The position numbers were made by a program, and so were the translations under genes. Positions 37,913 to 45,666 of a stretch of 48,257 nt of DNA are shown one piece after another (the stretch's first letter is position 1; each line of letters opens with the position of its first letter). Below the pieces are notes generated by a model. The model ran no database searches. It saw only the letters and a list, made by a program, of their open reading frames with translations, and was not told the DNA's origin. The stretch comes from DAORIO01 sp035438585 (lineage in GTDB: Bacteria; Patescibacteriota; Minisyncoccia; Phycocordibacterales; UBA9973). The stretch covers positions 1-48,257 of the forward strand of contig DAORIO010000002.1 of NCBI GenBank assembly GCA_035438585.1, in the 5' to 3' direction.

Positions 37913-39634
37913 ATGCGCGGAAAAAAATTTTTCCTTATAACTTCTTCTTTCTTAATTGGGGTGGCGATTATGTCATTTGTTGCTTTAAATTTGGGCAAGG
38001 TGACTTATAGTCTTCATTATAATAATGAAATTGTTATAAAGTTTAACAAAGAAGTAAAAATAACTACGGGAATTTTGACAGACCCCTTTGTAAAAGCCGA
38101 CGTGAAGACTAGAGGACTTTTTGGAACTAAAGAAATACGAATAATCCCGACTGATGATTTTCCAAAAGGGGAGAACATAAAAATAAATTTTGAATATAAA
38201 AAAGTTTTTACAAATAAAGTACTTTCCTTTGAAGATTCAGTAAACATTCCTATTAGTTCTGATATAAAGTCTTTTAATATAAACGAAGTAAATGGCTTTG
38301 TTTCTGTAAATCCTAAGATTACGCTAGAAGTAAATTCTTTGGAAGAAAATAATTACAACGTAAAGATAAAAGAATTTCAAAGTGTTTGGAAAAAAGATTC
38401 TTCATTAGGTAAGGTAACTTTTGAGCCGGCGGATAATTTGCCGTTGGGGGTAGAGCTAACTTTTGTTTTGTTAGAGGGAGATAATATTTTATATGAAAAA
38501 AAATTTATTACATCTGATCAGCCAAGAATTGTTGATATAACAAAAAAGGATTATTTTTTACCAGGTGATGTCGTGGATATATATTTTAGTAAACCGATGG
38601 ATATAAAATCAGAACCTTTGAGCATAAAGGCTCCAGGGAGTGGTAAATGGATAAGCGAGACATACTACTCTTTTACTTTGGGGGATATTGAGCCAGGTGG
38701 TCAGTACTTGTTTGAATTAAAAAGTGGTTCAATGTCGAAAGATGGAGGGTTTGTAATTGATGCACAAAGCTATATAGTAAAGGCGCCAGGAGAAGTTACT
38801 GCAGATATAATTCGATCAGAGGACGATTCTCAAATAAAAGTTGTATTCAATCAACCGGTAGATAAAAAAGATGTAGAGTTTAGATTTTTAACTGTTCCAA
38901 AAATCAACGGAACTTTTTCGTGGTCTGAAAATACAATGTTTTTTAATATCGATAAACTCTCTTATGAAACTACATATAACATAACAGTTCCAAGAGAAAT
39001 AAAACCATCTTTTGGTATTCCAAATAAAAAAAGTTTTAATCTTTCTTTTACAACAGAACCAATGCCTTTCAAAAATGACATTCCTATTTCAAAAACAAAA
39101 TATGTTAAAGGTGGAAGTCTGTCAGCTATAGTAAATGTTTTGGCATTTTATAAAATAAAAGCAACCGAAGAAACAATTTTACAAAAAATGGGACAAGATA
39201 CATCTATTCGTTCGGGAAATACTTGGGGTGATCCGAGAAAAGTTTTTGTTGGGCCATATAATGAATTAAGTGGTTACGGTGTTCATGCTGGAGTTATTGC
39301 CAGGGTAATATCTAGTTATGGAAAAAATGTAACACTTTTAACTAGTCCGTCAGTTCAGTCTATTGCTAAAGAAGTATTTGCAGGAAAGGTTGTGATTGTT
39401 ATTTCGGCTGATGGGGCGGACTCTTGGCAGGTTGCCGAAGGAACTACAATAAAAACAGGAAAAAATATAAAGTACCAAATCGTATCAGGGGTTTATGGTA
39501 AATCTAGTCTCAAAGGTTTTTTCCTTAATGACCCACAAACAGGGCAGATTTATAAATATATAACAGCAAGTTCTATGGCAACTCTTCTTAAAAATGTTAC
39601 TGGCGTGACCGATCAGGTGATAGTTGTAAAATAA
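37913..39634 (+). CDS. Membrane-anchored protein with Ig-like domains and an inactive C39-like domain
   Basis: 573 residues from ATG 37913 (an upstream in-frame start lies before the tRNA). The N-terminus has a signal anchor (about residues 6-26), then repeated beta-sandwich segments of the Big_5/Ig-like kind (FSKPMD, FNQPVD). The last ~185 residues resemble a peptidase C39-like fold, with KGGSLSAIVNVLAFY where active members have a Cys, a His in GYGVHAGVIARV and NDPQTG. No Cys is in the nucleophile position, so it is probably a non-catalytic binding domain. Exported; function unknown. Confidence 0.7.
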   Translation: MRGKKFFLITSSFLIGVAIMSFVALNLGKVTYSLHYNNEIVIKFNKEVKITTGILTDPFVKADVKTRGLFGTKEIRIIPTDDFPKGENIKINFEYKKVFTNKVLSFEDSVNIPISSDIKSFNINEVNGFVSVNPKITLEVNSLEENNYNVKIKEFQSVWKKDSSLGKVTFEPADNLPLGVELTFVLLEGDNILYEKKFITSDQPRIVDITKKDYFLPGDVVDIYFSKPMDIKSEPLSIKAPGSGKWISETYYSFTLGDIEPGGQYLFELKSGSMSKDGGFVIDAQSYIVKAPGEVTADIIRSEDDSQIKVVFNQPVDKKDVEFRFLTVPKINGTFSWSENTMFFNIDKLSYETTYNITVPREIKPSFGIPNKKSFNLSFTTEPMPFKNDIPISKTKYVKGGSLSAIVNVLAFYKIKATEETILQKMGQDTSIRSGNTWGDPRKVFVGPYNELSGYGVHAGVIARVISSYGKNVTLLTSPSVQSIAKEVFAGKVVIVISADGADSWQVAEGTTIKTGKNIKYQIVSGVYGKSSLKGFFLNDPQTGQIYKYITASSMATLLKNVTGVTDQVIVVK

Positions 39635-41797
39635 TTATTCAAAATGACTCGTCGATTCACGAACATCCACTTTAATCTTAAGAATTGGATGTTTTTCTAT
39701 TTCAGGATCTTGCGCAATTAAATCTTTGGCTTCATTTCGTGCTGCTTCTACCATTTTCAAATTTTTAATTGCTTCCATCCCAATGTCTGTGATGCCCCAT
39801 TGTTTACCACCACCAAGCTCTCCAGCTCCACGCAAAACCAAGTCCATTTCAGCAAGTTCAAACCCGTTTTTAGCAGTGGAAATAGCTTTCAGTCTTTCGG
39901 CAGTTTTTTCATTTGAGCTATCAGTAAATAGATAACAATAAGGCTGATGTGTGCTTCTCTGAACTCTTCCACGAAGTTGGTGAAGTTGGGCAAGGCCAAA
40001 ACGTTCAGCGCCTTCAATAATAATAGAAGTTGCATTCGGGACATTTACCCCGACTTCAACAACAGAAGTCGCAATCAAGATATCAATTTTACCTTCGGCA
40101 AAATTTTCCATAACTTCTTCTTTTTTATCTTTGGTTAATTTTGAGTGAAGGGTTCCAATGGTGTATTCTGGAAAAACATTTTTTTTGAGACGCGCAGCCT
40201 CACTACTGACAGATTTTAAAATAAGTGCCATTTCTTTTTCTGGATCTGGATCATCGATTCGTGGACAAATTATATAAGCTTGTCTTCCAGCAATTAATTC
40301 TTTTCTAATTTTTTCATAAACAGCATCTCTTTTATTAGGTTTTACGATTTCAGTTATAACAGGTAGTCGTCCTTTTGGTTGTTCGTCGAGTATTGATAAA
40401 TCAAGGTCGCCATAAATGGTCAGTGCAAGTGTTCTAGGAATTGGAGTAGCTGTCATAGAAAGTAAGTGGGGGACATATTTTGAATTTTCTTTTTTGGTCA
40501 AAAGCATTCTTTGTTTTGTTCCAAAACGATGTTGTTCGTCAATAATAACCAAAGAGAGGTGTTTGAAATTTACGGTTTTTTGAATAAGAGAATGCGTCCC
40601 GATTAGAATCGGTATTTCACCATTTGCGACCCATTTCAAAAGTTGAGTTCGAGATATGTCAGTCCAGCCGTTCGGGTTTATTTTTGATGGAAATTTTTTA
40701 CAACCAGAACTTGTAATGAGTCCTATTTGAATAGGCATATGTTTGAAAAAAGAAATAAATGATTCGAAATGTTGAGTTGCAAGTATTTCTGTCGGTGCCA
40801 TATATGCTACTTGAAGGTTTCCAAAATTTTTTCCACCAGGATTTGATGTCACAACAGAGTATGAAACACTTGCCGCTACAGCTGTTTTTCCACTACCTAC
40901 ATCTCCTTCGAGAAGTCTCGACATTGGAGAATTTTTTGTGAAATCATCAACTATTGTGTTGATAGAATTTTTTTGCCCTTTTGTCATTTCAAAAGGAAAT
41001 CTCTTTATGAAAGTTTCCAATTCTTTTTTATCAACTTTTATTTTTTCAGATTCAAGTTTCGTTAGGCGAAATTTTTCTCTTTGTTTTGCGAGTTGAATCA
41101 TAAATACTTCTTCAAAAGCAAATCTTTTTCTAGAAGCAGTTGCTTCTTTCTCGCTACGAGGGGAATGGATCCAAACAAAAGCAGTTGAAAGCTTTGGAAG
41201 TTTATATCGTTCAAGAATTTCAGAAGGAATTGGGTCGATAATTGTTTCGTGAATTTTTTCTAAAAATATTTTTCTGACCGCATGAAATAAAAATTTTGAA
41301 GTTACGCCTTTTGTTTCTCTATAAACAGGATACATTATGTCGTGGTTGGTATCACCCTGAAACAGAGAATTGTGTGTGTCGATTGGAAGTTCGGGTAGAA
41401 CTTCAACTTCAGGATTGATAAGGCTCAGGCCATTTTTGTTAGAAGTTATTTTACCCGAAAGTCTTACGATCGAACCTTCTTTTATTGTTTTGACCAAAAA
41501 AACTTGATTGAACCACACAACTTTTATTTTTCCACTTTGGTCTTCAACTACCGCTTCGCCCATCGGCACACCCCCACGGAATGATTTTTTAGATTTTAGG
41601 TTTCTGATTGTTCCAAATATTGTCGCATCCTCGCCAGAATTTAATTCTTTTATTAAATGCTGTTCGCGAATACTTGAATACCTGACAGGGAAGTATCTTA
41701 AAATATCCTCAATAGTTTCAATTTTGAGTTTTTTGAGACTTAAAAGCTGAGAGCTTGTCAGTCTAAATTTTTCAGTTAGACGCATCTTTGCGTCCAT
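39635..41797 (-). CDS. recG: ATP-dependent DNA helicase RecG
   Basis: Branch-migrating helicase that remodels stalled forks and Holliday junctions. 720 residues: N-terminal wedge/OB domain (EDILRYFPVRYSS; GEDATIFGTIRNL), Walker A GDVGSGKT about residue 296, DEQHRFG in the DEAH position, and late helicase motifs TSVVEVGVNVPNAT and GRVQRSTHQPYCYL. Its stop codon abuts that of the convergent upstream gene with no base between. It starts 2 nt after the response regulator stop, so the two are cotranscribed. Confidence 0.96.
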   Translation of the reverse strand: MDAKMRLTEKFRLTSSQLLSLKKLKIETIEDILRYFPVRYSSIREQHLIKELNSGEDATIFGTIRNLKSKKSFRGGVPMGEAVVEDQSGKIKVVWFNQVFLVKTIKEGSIVRLSGKITSNKNGLSLINPEVEVLPELPIDTHNSLFQGDTNHDIMYPVYRETKGVTSKFLFHAVRKIFLEKIHETIIDPIPSEILERYKLPKLSTAFVWIHSPRSEKEATASRKRFAFEEVFMIQLAKQREKFRLTKLESEKIKVDKKELETFIKRFPFEMTKGQKNSINTIVDDFTKNSPMSRLLEGDVGSGKTAVAASVSYSVVTSNPGGKNFGNLQVAYMAPTEILATQHFESFISFFKHMPIQIGLITSSGCKKFPSKINPNGWTDISRTQLLKWVANGEIPILIGTHSLIQKTVNFKHLSLVIIDEQHRFGTKQRMLLTKKENSKYVPHLLSMTATPIPRTLALTIYGDLDLSILDEQPKGRLPVITEIVKPNKRDAVYEKIRKELIAGRQAYIICPRIDDPDPEKEMALILKSVSSEAARLKKNVFPEYTIGTLHSKLTKDKKEEVMENFAEGKIDILIATSVVEVGVNVPNATSIIIEGAERFGLAQLHQLRGRVQRSTHQPYCYLFTDSSNEKTAERLKAISTAKNGFELAEMDLVLRGAGELGGGKQWGITDIGMEAIKNLKMVEAARNEAKDLIAQDPEIEKHPILKIKVDVRESTSHFE

Positions 41798-41799
41798 GG

Positions 41800-42171
41800 C
41801 TAAGCAATTAGAGATTTAACTTTCTCCGTTAGTTCATCAAGGGTAAAGTTTGATTTGATCATGTATTCAGTTGCGCCTAGATCTTTTGCTTTTTGAATAT
41901 CTGTTGTTTCAGAAAGATTTGAGAAAACAACCACTGGAGTTTTTGTTGTCTTTATATTTTCACGTATTTTTTTTAGTATTCCAAATCCATCAGTTCCAGG
42001 TAGTAGTAAGTCTAATAGAACACAAGAGATCTTTGCTTCTTCGTCGATTGCTTTGAATGCCTCTTCATCATTTTTTGCAATTCTAACTTTAAGGCCTTCT
42101 TTTGAAAGTCTAGTTGCTGCAAGTCCTTGTAAGAATGTGTCATCTTCTATAAGTAAAATTGTTTTTTCCAT
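41800..42171 (-). CDS. Single-domain response regulator (CheY-like)
   Basis: 123-residue receiver with no output domain. Acid pocket Asp10/Asp11, phospho-acceptor Asp54 (CVLLDLLLPG), the Ser/Thr switch in FSNLSE and the conserved Lys in YMIKSNF are all present. It is likely phosphorylated by the histidine kinase gene 37 nt upstream. It is translationally coupled to recG (2-nt gap). Confidence 0.92.
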   Translation of the reverse strand: MEKTILLIEDDTFLQGLAATRLSKEGLKVRIAKNDEEAFKAIDEEAKISCVLLDLLLPGTDGFGILKKIRENIKTTKTPVVVFSNLSETTDIQKAKDLGATEYMIKSNFTLDELTEKVKSLIA

Positions 42172-42178
42172 AAGTATA

Positions 42179-42206
42179 ATTTTAGCACAATGTCTTTTGT
42201 CTACAA
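42179..42206 (-). promoter_or_regulatory. Promoter of the response regulator-recG unit
   Basis: On the minus strand, TTGTAG (42206-42201), 16-nt spacer and TAAAAT (42184-42179), 7 nt before the ATG at 42171. Confidence 0.6.
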
Positions 42207-42207
42207 A

Positions 42208-42981
42208 TTAAGCAATTGGTAGGGTAAAAAAGAATGTTGTTCCGTTGCCGTCCTTGCTTTCAAAACTTATTTCTCCAGAGTGTGCATCTATAATTTTTTT
42301 AGCTGTGTATAGTCCAAGTCCTGTACCTAAAGCTTTTATTGATTTTGCTTTTTCACCTCGATAGAATTTATCAAATATATGGGCTTTGTCTTCGTTTGGA
42401 ATTCCTATGCCGTTATCTTTTACAGAGACCCTAATACTTTTTTCTTCTTTTGAGATTGAAATTATTATTTTACTGCCTTTGTTTGAATATTTTAGGGCAT
42501 TTTCTATTAGATTTTGTATGACAACTCTAATTTTATCACCGTCAGCTGTGACCTTTGGTAGTTTGTCTTCGGGTTTAATAAAAACTATTTCAATATCTTT
42601 TTTGTTTGATTCACCAATAAAATCAAATAAAACACCTTCAATTATTTGCAAAATATCTACAGATTGAAATTTATAAGTAAGTCCCGTTGATTCTGCGTGA
42701 TTGATTTCAAGCATTTCTTGGACAAGTGATAGCATTCTTTCAATTGATGTCTTTTCTTTTTCAATAAAATCTTTTTGCTCTCTCGTTATTTCTCCGACAT
42801 CTCCGTCTAGTAACATTTCATTTATCCAGCGGAGCGCTGTCAGAGAAGTCCTAAGTTCATGAGCTGAGATTGAAATAACATCAGATTTGAACGCATTAAT
42901 TTTTTCTAATTGATCTATCTTTCTTTGTAAGTCTTCCATAAATTGAATTATATCTTTTTGCAGGCTTTTGGGAACTAGCAT
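42208..42981 (-). CDS. Cytoplasmic histidine kinase
   Basis: 257 residues without any membrane span or sensor domain. The H-box ISAHELRTSL has His41; the usual Pro after ELRT is Ser. N-box IQNLIENALKYS, G1 VKDNGIGIP, F-box FDKFYRGEKAKS and G2 ALGTGLGLY give a complete HATPase domain. With only ~30 residues before the H-box (a short coiled coil), it probably depends on partner proteins for input. It forms a pair with the adjacent receiver. Its start is 11 bp from that of divergent uppP. Confidence 0.93.
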   Translation of the reverse strand: MLVPKSLQKDIIQFMEDLQRKIDQLEKINAFKSDVISISAHELRTSLTALRWINEMLLDGDVGEITREQKDFIEKEKTSIERMLSLVQEMLEINHAESTGLTYKFQSVDILQIIEGVLFDFIGESNKKDIEIVFIKPEDKLPKVTADGDKIRVVIQNLIENALKYSNKGSKIIISISKEEKSIRVSVKDNGIGIPNEDKAHIFDKFYRGEKAKSIKALGTGLGLYTAKKIIDAHSGEISFESKDGNGTTFFFTLPIA

Positions 42982-42986
42982 ATGAT
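42958..42986 (+). promoter_or_regulatory. Promoter of uppP inside the kinase gene start
   Basis: TTGCAG (42958-42963), 17-nt spacer and TATGAT (42981-42986), then 6 nt and the ATG at 42993. The -10 box overlaps the divergent kinase start codon. Confidence 0.65.
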
Positions 42987-42992
42987 TGAGCT

Positions 42993-43769
42993 ATGACATT
43001 TTGGGATTCTATAATTTTAGGGGTGGTAGAGGGTATTACTGAATTTTTACCTATTTCGTCGACTGGCCACCTTATTTTGTTCGGCAAAATTTTAAATATC
43101 GGAGAGTCAGAGTTTTTGAAGAGCTTCAATATCGCTATTCAATTTGGGGCAATTTTAGCAGTAGTATATTTATTTCCAAAAAGATTTTTTAGAGAATGGG
43201 GGACTTTTAAAAAAATAGCTATTGCTTTTATCCCTACAATTATTTTGGGACTTATATTTTACTCAATAATAAAAAAATATTTATTGGATAATGTTACGGT
43301 AGTACTAGTCTCTCTTTTTGTTGGGGGAATATTGTTTATAATTTTAGAGAAGTTTTTAGCTAAAAAAGAAACAAAAAAAATAGATGAAGGGATTGAAGGA
43401 GTTACATATAAACAATCTTTTTTTATTGGGCTTTATCAATCACTCGCCATGATTCCTGGTGTTTCAAGATCTGCTTCGACAATTTTCGGAGGTATGCTGA
43501 TGGGAATAAGTCGTAGAACTATCGTGGAATTTTCTTTTCTTCTGGCAGTGCCTACAATGCTTGCAGCAACGGTGCTTGATGTATATAAAAATTTTGAAAG
43601 TTTTAAAGATTCACAGGTTTCATTGTTGCTTGTTGGTTTTGTTGTAGCTTTTGTTGTAGCTATATTTGCAATAAAGTTTTTGATTCGATATGTAGAGAAA
43701 AATAATTTTATTGCCTTTGGTATTTATAGGATAATTATTGCTGTTTTATTTTGGGTTGTCTTATTTTAG
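42993..43769 (+). CDS. uppP: Undecaprenyl-diphosphatase
   Basis: Recycles the undecaprenyl carrier for cell-wall synthesis in the membrane. VVEGITEFLPISSTGHL (motif 1) and MIPGVSRSASTIFGGM (motif 2) are diagnostic; about eight hydrophobic spans over 258 residues. Predicted leaderless. Confidence 0.97.
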   Translation: MTFWDSIILGVVEGITEFLPISSTGHLILFGKILNIGESEFLKSFNIAIQFGAILAVVYLFPKRFFREWGTFKKIAIAFIPTIILGLIFYSIIKKYLLDNVTVVLVSLFVGGILFIILEKFLAKKETKKIDEGIEGVTYKQSFFIGLYQSLAMIPGVSRSASTIFGGMLMGISRRTIVEFSFLLAVPTMLAATVLDVYKNFESFKDSQVSLLLVGFVVAFVVAIFAIKFLIRYVEKNNFIAFGIYRIIIAVLFWVVLF

Positions 43770-43851
43770 GCTAAGTGCTAGTGTTTGGTTAAACAAAATA
43801 CATTAGCAAATCGAAACAACGACTTATGAGTATTTAAAGAGCATTGGCAAA

Positions 43852-44283
43852 ATGAACTGTATATTGTCGGGCATAGACAATGATGAATTGATTAAAAACC
43901 CCAAAATAAATTTTGATTTAAGGGTAGTAAAAGAAGAAGTTTATTCTCTTCCAAAAATTACCGATGGATTAATAAAATTTGAAGTTTTGGAATTGGTTCA
44001 TTCAGTAAATATTCAAGATCTTCTTGAAGATGCCTGTAGGGGGAGTATTGAAAAAATCGCTTTTGATACTTTATCAACAACAGTTGAGGTTGCCAACCTT
44101 AACATTTCTCTTCTTTCAGAAGATGGAAACACCAATCTTTTTGTTTTTGGGAGTAATAATAATTTTTTTATTTCAAGAGTTTACAAAACAGATAAAGGTG
44201 TAAGTCACTATGTAGGACTTAAAAATTTCGATCTTCCTTTTAGAGGAGGCGGAATACACAGATTTTTTATTAAGAGACTTTAA
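43852..44283 (+). CDS. Hypothetical protein (143 aa)
   Basis: Not recognised. It is a soluble alpha/beta protein with an acidic centre and a C-terminal HRFFIKRL; no signal, span or metal motif. A strong terminator with a GAAA tetraloop follows the stop by 1 nt. The 82 nt upstream are AT-rich, with no clear promoter. Confidence 0.6.
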   Translation: MNCILSGIDNDELIKNPKINFDLRVVKEEVYSLPKITDGLIKFEVLELVHSVNIQDLLEDACRGSIEKIAFDTLSTTVEVANLNISLLSEDGNTNLFVFGSNNNFFISRVYKTDKGVSHYVGLKNFDLPFRGGGIHRFFIKRL

Positions 44284-44311
44284 AAAATCCTCCGAAAGGA
44301 GGATTTTCTTT
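44284..44311 (+). terminator. Terminator with GAAA tetraloop
   Basis: AAAATCCTCC and GGAGGATTTT close GAAA (44294-44297). Confidence 0.92.
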
Positions 44312-44325
44312 TTTAATTTTATTAG

Positions 44326-44331
44326 TATAAG
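44326..44331 (+). promoter_or_regulatory. -10 box of the 89-residue gene
   Basis: TATAAG followed by 9 nt and the ATG at 44341. Confidence 0.45.
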
Positions 44332-44340
44332 ATTGGTGAT

Positions 44341-44610
44341 ATGGAAACACTTGTAAAAGCAGATATATTTTTTTTCGTAACAACAATTGCCGTGATAGTT
44401 GTCACCATTCTTCTTGCGGTTTGTCTTTATTATTTATCTGGAACATTAAAAAATTTCAGAGATATTACAGATAAATTGAAATTAGGTGTGAATAGTGCAA
44501 GTGAACATCTTGAAGAGTTGATTGAAAAAGTAGAAGAGAATCCTGTTTTTAGATTTATTTTTGGAGGCAGAAAGCCGATCAAAAAGAAAAAGATAAAAAA
44601 TAAAGAGTAA
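44341..44610 (+). CDS. Small membrane protein with coiled-coil tail
   Basis: 89 residues: one N-terminal span (about 8-32), an amphipathic helix and a Lys-rich tail (KPIKKKKIKNK). The layout resembles DUF948-type and other CPR single-span proteins. The next gene encodes a similar small protein, so the two may act together at the membrane (inference). Confidence 0.65.
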   Translation: METLVKADIFFFVTTIAVIVVTILLAVCLYYLSGTLKNFRDITDKLKLGVNSASEHLEELIEKVEENPVFRFIFGGRKPIKKKKIKNKE

Positions 44611-44665
44611 TTTTTTGTGTATGATATAATTTGGATATAAAATAATTATTAGTTAATAAATTTAT

Positions 44666-45022
44666 ATGATCAAAAAACAAGCAGTAAATAAGAGCACAAC
44701 AGGAAAGGTTTTAGCAGTCGGAGCAAGTATTGCCGCACTTTCAGCCGCAGCATATGTTTTGTTTGGTCCGGATGCAAAGAAGAATCGAAAAAAGATAAGC
44801 GGATGGGCTACAAAAATGAAAGGCGAAATAATTGAAAAATTTGAGAAGATGCAAGAAGTAACAGAACCAATTTACAACAAAGTAATAGATGATGTTGCAA
44901 AAAAATATGCGAAATCAAAAGCTGTCACAGAAGAAGAGTTAGCAAGCATTGTTTCAGAGATTAAAAAACACTGGAAAACAAACAGTAAGCCTAAAAAGAA
45001 AGTAGCTAAAAAATCTAAATAA
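44666..45022 (+). CDS. YtxH-like small membrane-associated protein
   Basis: 118 residues: a hydrophobic Ala-rich segment (about 14-34, ending YVLFGP), then a Lys-rich amphipathic helix and a basic tail. The pattern span-FGPDAKKNRKK-helix resembles YtxH/gas-vesicle-like family proteins. A TGATATAAT (extended -10) lies about 36 nt upstream. Followed by a strong terminator. Confidence 0.6.
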   Translation: MIKKQAVNKSTTGKVLAVGASIAALSAAAYVLFGPDAKKNRKKISGWATKMKGEIIEKFEKMQEVTEPIYNKVIDDVAKKYAKSKAVTEEELASIVSEIKKHWKTNSKPKKKVAKKSK

Positions 45023-45034
45023 TTTTTAAAATAC

Positions 45035-45061
45035 AAAAAGCCACACAATGTGTGGCTTTTT
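45035..45061 (+). terminator. Terminator after the YtxH-like gene
   Basis: AAAAAGCCACA pairs with TGTGGCTTTTT around CAATG. Confidence 0.9.
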
Positions 45062-45074
45062 GTATTTTAGGATT

Positions 45075-45083
45075 TGATATAAT
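45075..45083 (+). promoter_or_regulatory. Extended -10 of the DoxX-like gene
   Basis: TGATATAAT followed by 6 nt and the ATG at 45090. Confidence 0.65.
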
Positions 45084-45089
45084 TACAGG

Positions 45090-45512
45090 ATGAAAACAAG
45101 AAATATTTTTAATATTCTAAGGGTGGCAATGTCTTTTATTTTTTTATGGGCATTCGTTGATAAGTTATTCGGTTTTGGACTTGCGACAAAGCCTGAGAAT
45201 GCATGGATAAATGGCGGATCTCCAACAACCGGTTTTTTGGCAAATGCTGTTCATGGGCCATTTACTACTATTTTTAATAGTCTTTCTGGGATTGCGCTTA
45301 TTGATTGGATGTTTATGTTGGGACTATTATTTATAGGGCTTACATTTTTATTCAACAAATATGTAAAGTATGGTGCGATTGCTGGAATGATTATGATGGC
45401 GCTAATGTATTTGGCACTTTTGTTTCCAGAGAATAATCCATTGATTGATGAACATATAATTTATTTATTAGTCTTTGCTTTGTTTTTCTCAAGAGATACA
45501 GCAGGGAATTAG
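45090..45512 (+). CDS. DoxX-like membrane protein
   Basis: 140 residues with four hydrophobic spans. RVAMSFIFLWAFVDKLFGFGL and a PENAWINGGSPTTGFL loop match the DoxX/DoxD-type membrane family. The molecular role in this organism is unknown. Predicted leaderless. Repeat copy C begins 11 nt after its stop. Confidence 0.75.
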   Translation: MKTRNIFNILRVAMSFIFLWAFVDKLFGFGLATKPENAWINGGSPTTGFLANAVHGPFTTIFNSLSGIALIDWMFMLGLLFIGLTFLFNKYVKYGAIAGMIMMALMYLALLFPENNPLIDEHIIYLLVFALFFSRDTAGN

Positions 45513-45523
45513 ATGGTATTTTA

Positions 45524-45622
45524 TTTGGAGGGCTACTCGCGTTAAGTACCCCTTAAGTAAGATCGTGTAAGGGTATTTTAGTATCTTTTGACTGGGTCAA
45601 TTTAGGTACTCAGGTCGGAGTC
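45524..45622 (+). repeat. Dispersed ~95-bp repeat, copy C
   Basis: Most diverged copy. It keeps GTAAGGGTATTTTAG, AATTTAGGTACTCAGGTCGG and GTC in the same order and spacing as A and B. It lies upstream of the SEC-C gene in the same orientation as copy B downstream of it, so that gene is bracketed by direct repeats. Confidence 0.65.
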
Positions 45623-45654
45623 TCAATAGGCTAGCGACCATAACCTCACAGTAG

Positions 45655-45660
45655 TAAGAT
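45655..45660 (+). promoter_or_regulatory. -10 box of the SEC-C gene
   Basis: TAAGAT followed by 6 nt and the ATG at 45667. Confidence 0.5.
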
Positions 45661-45666
45661 TGAGGC

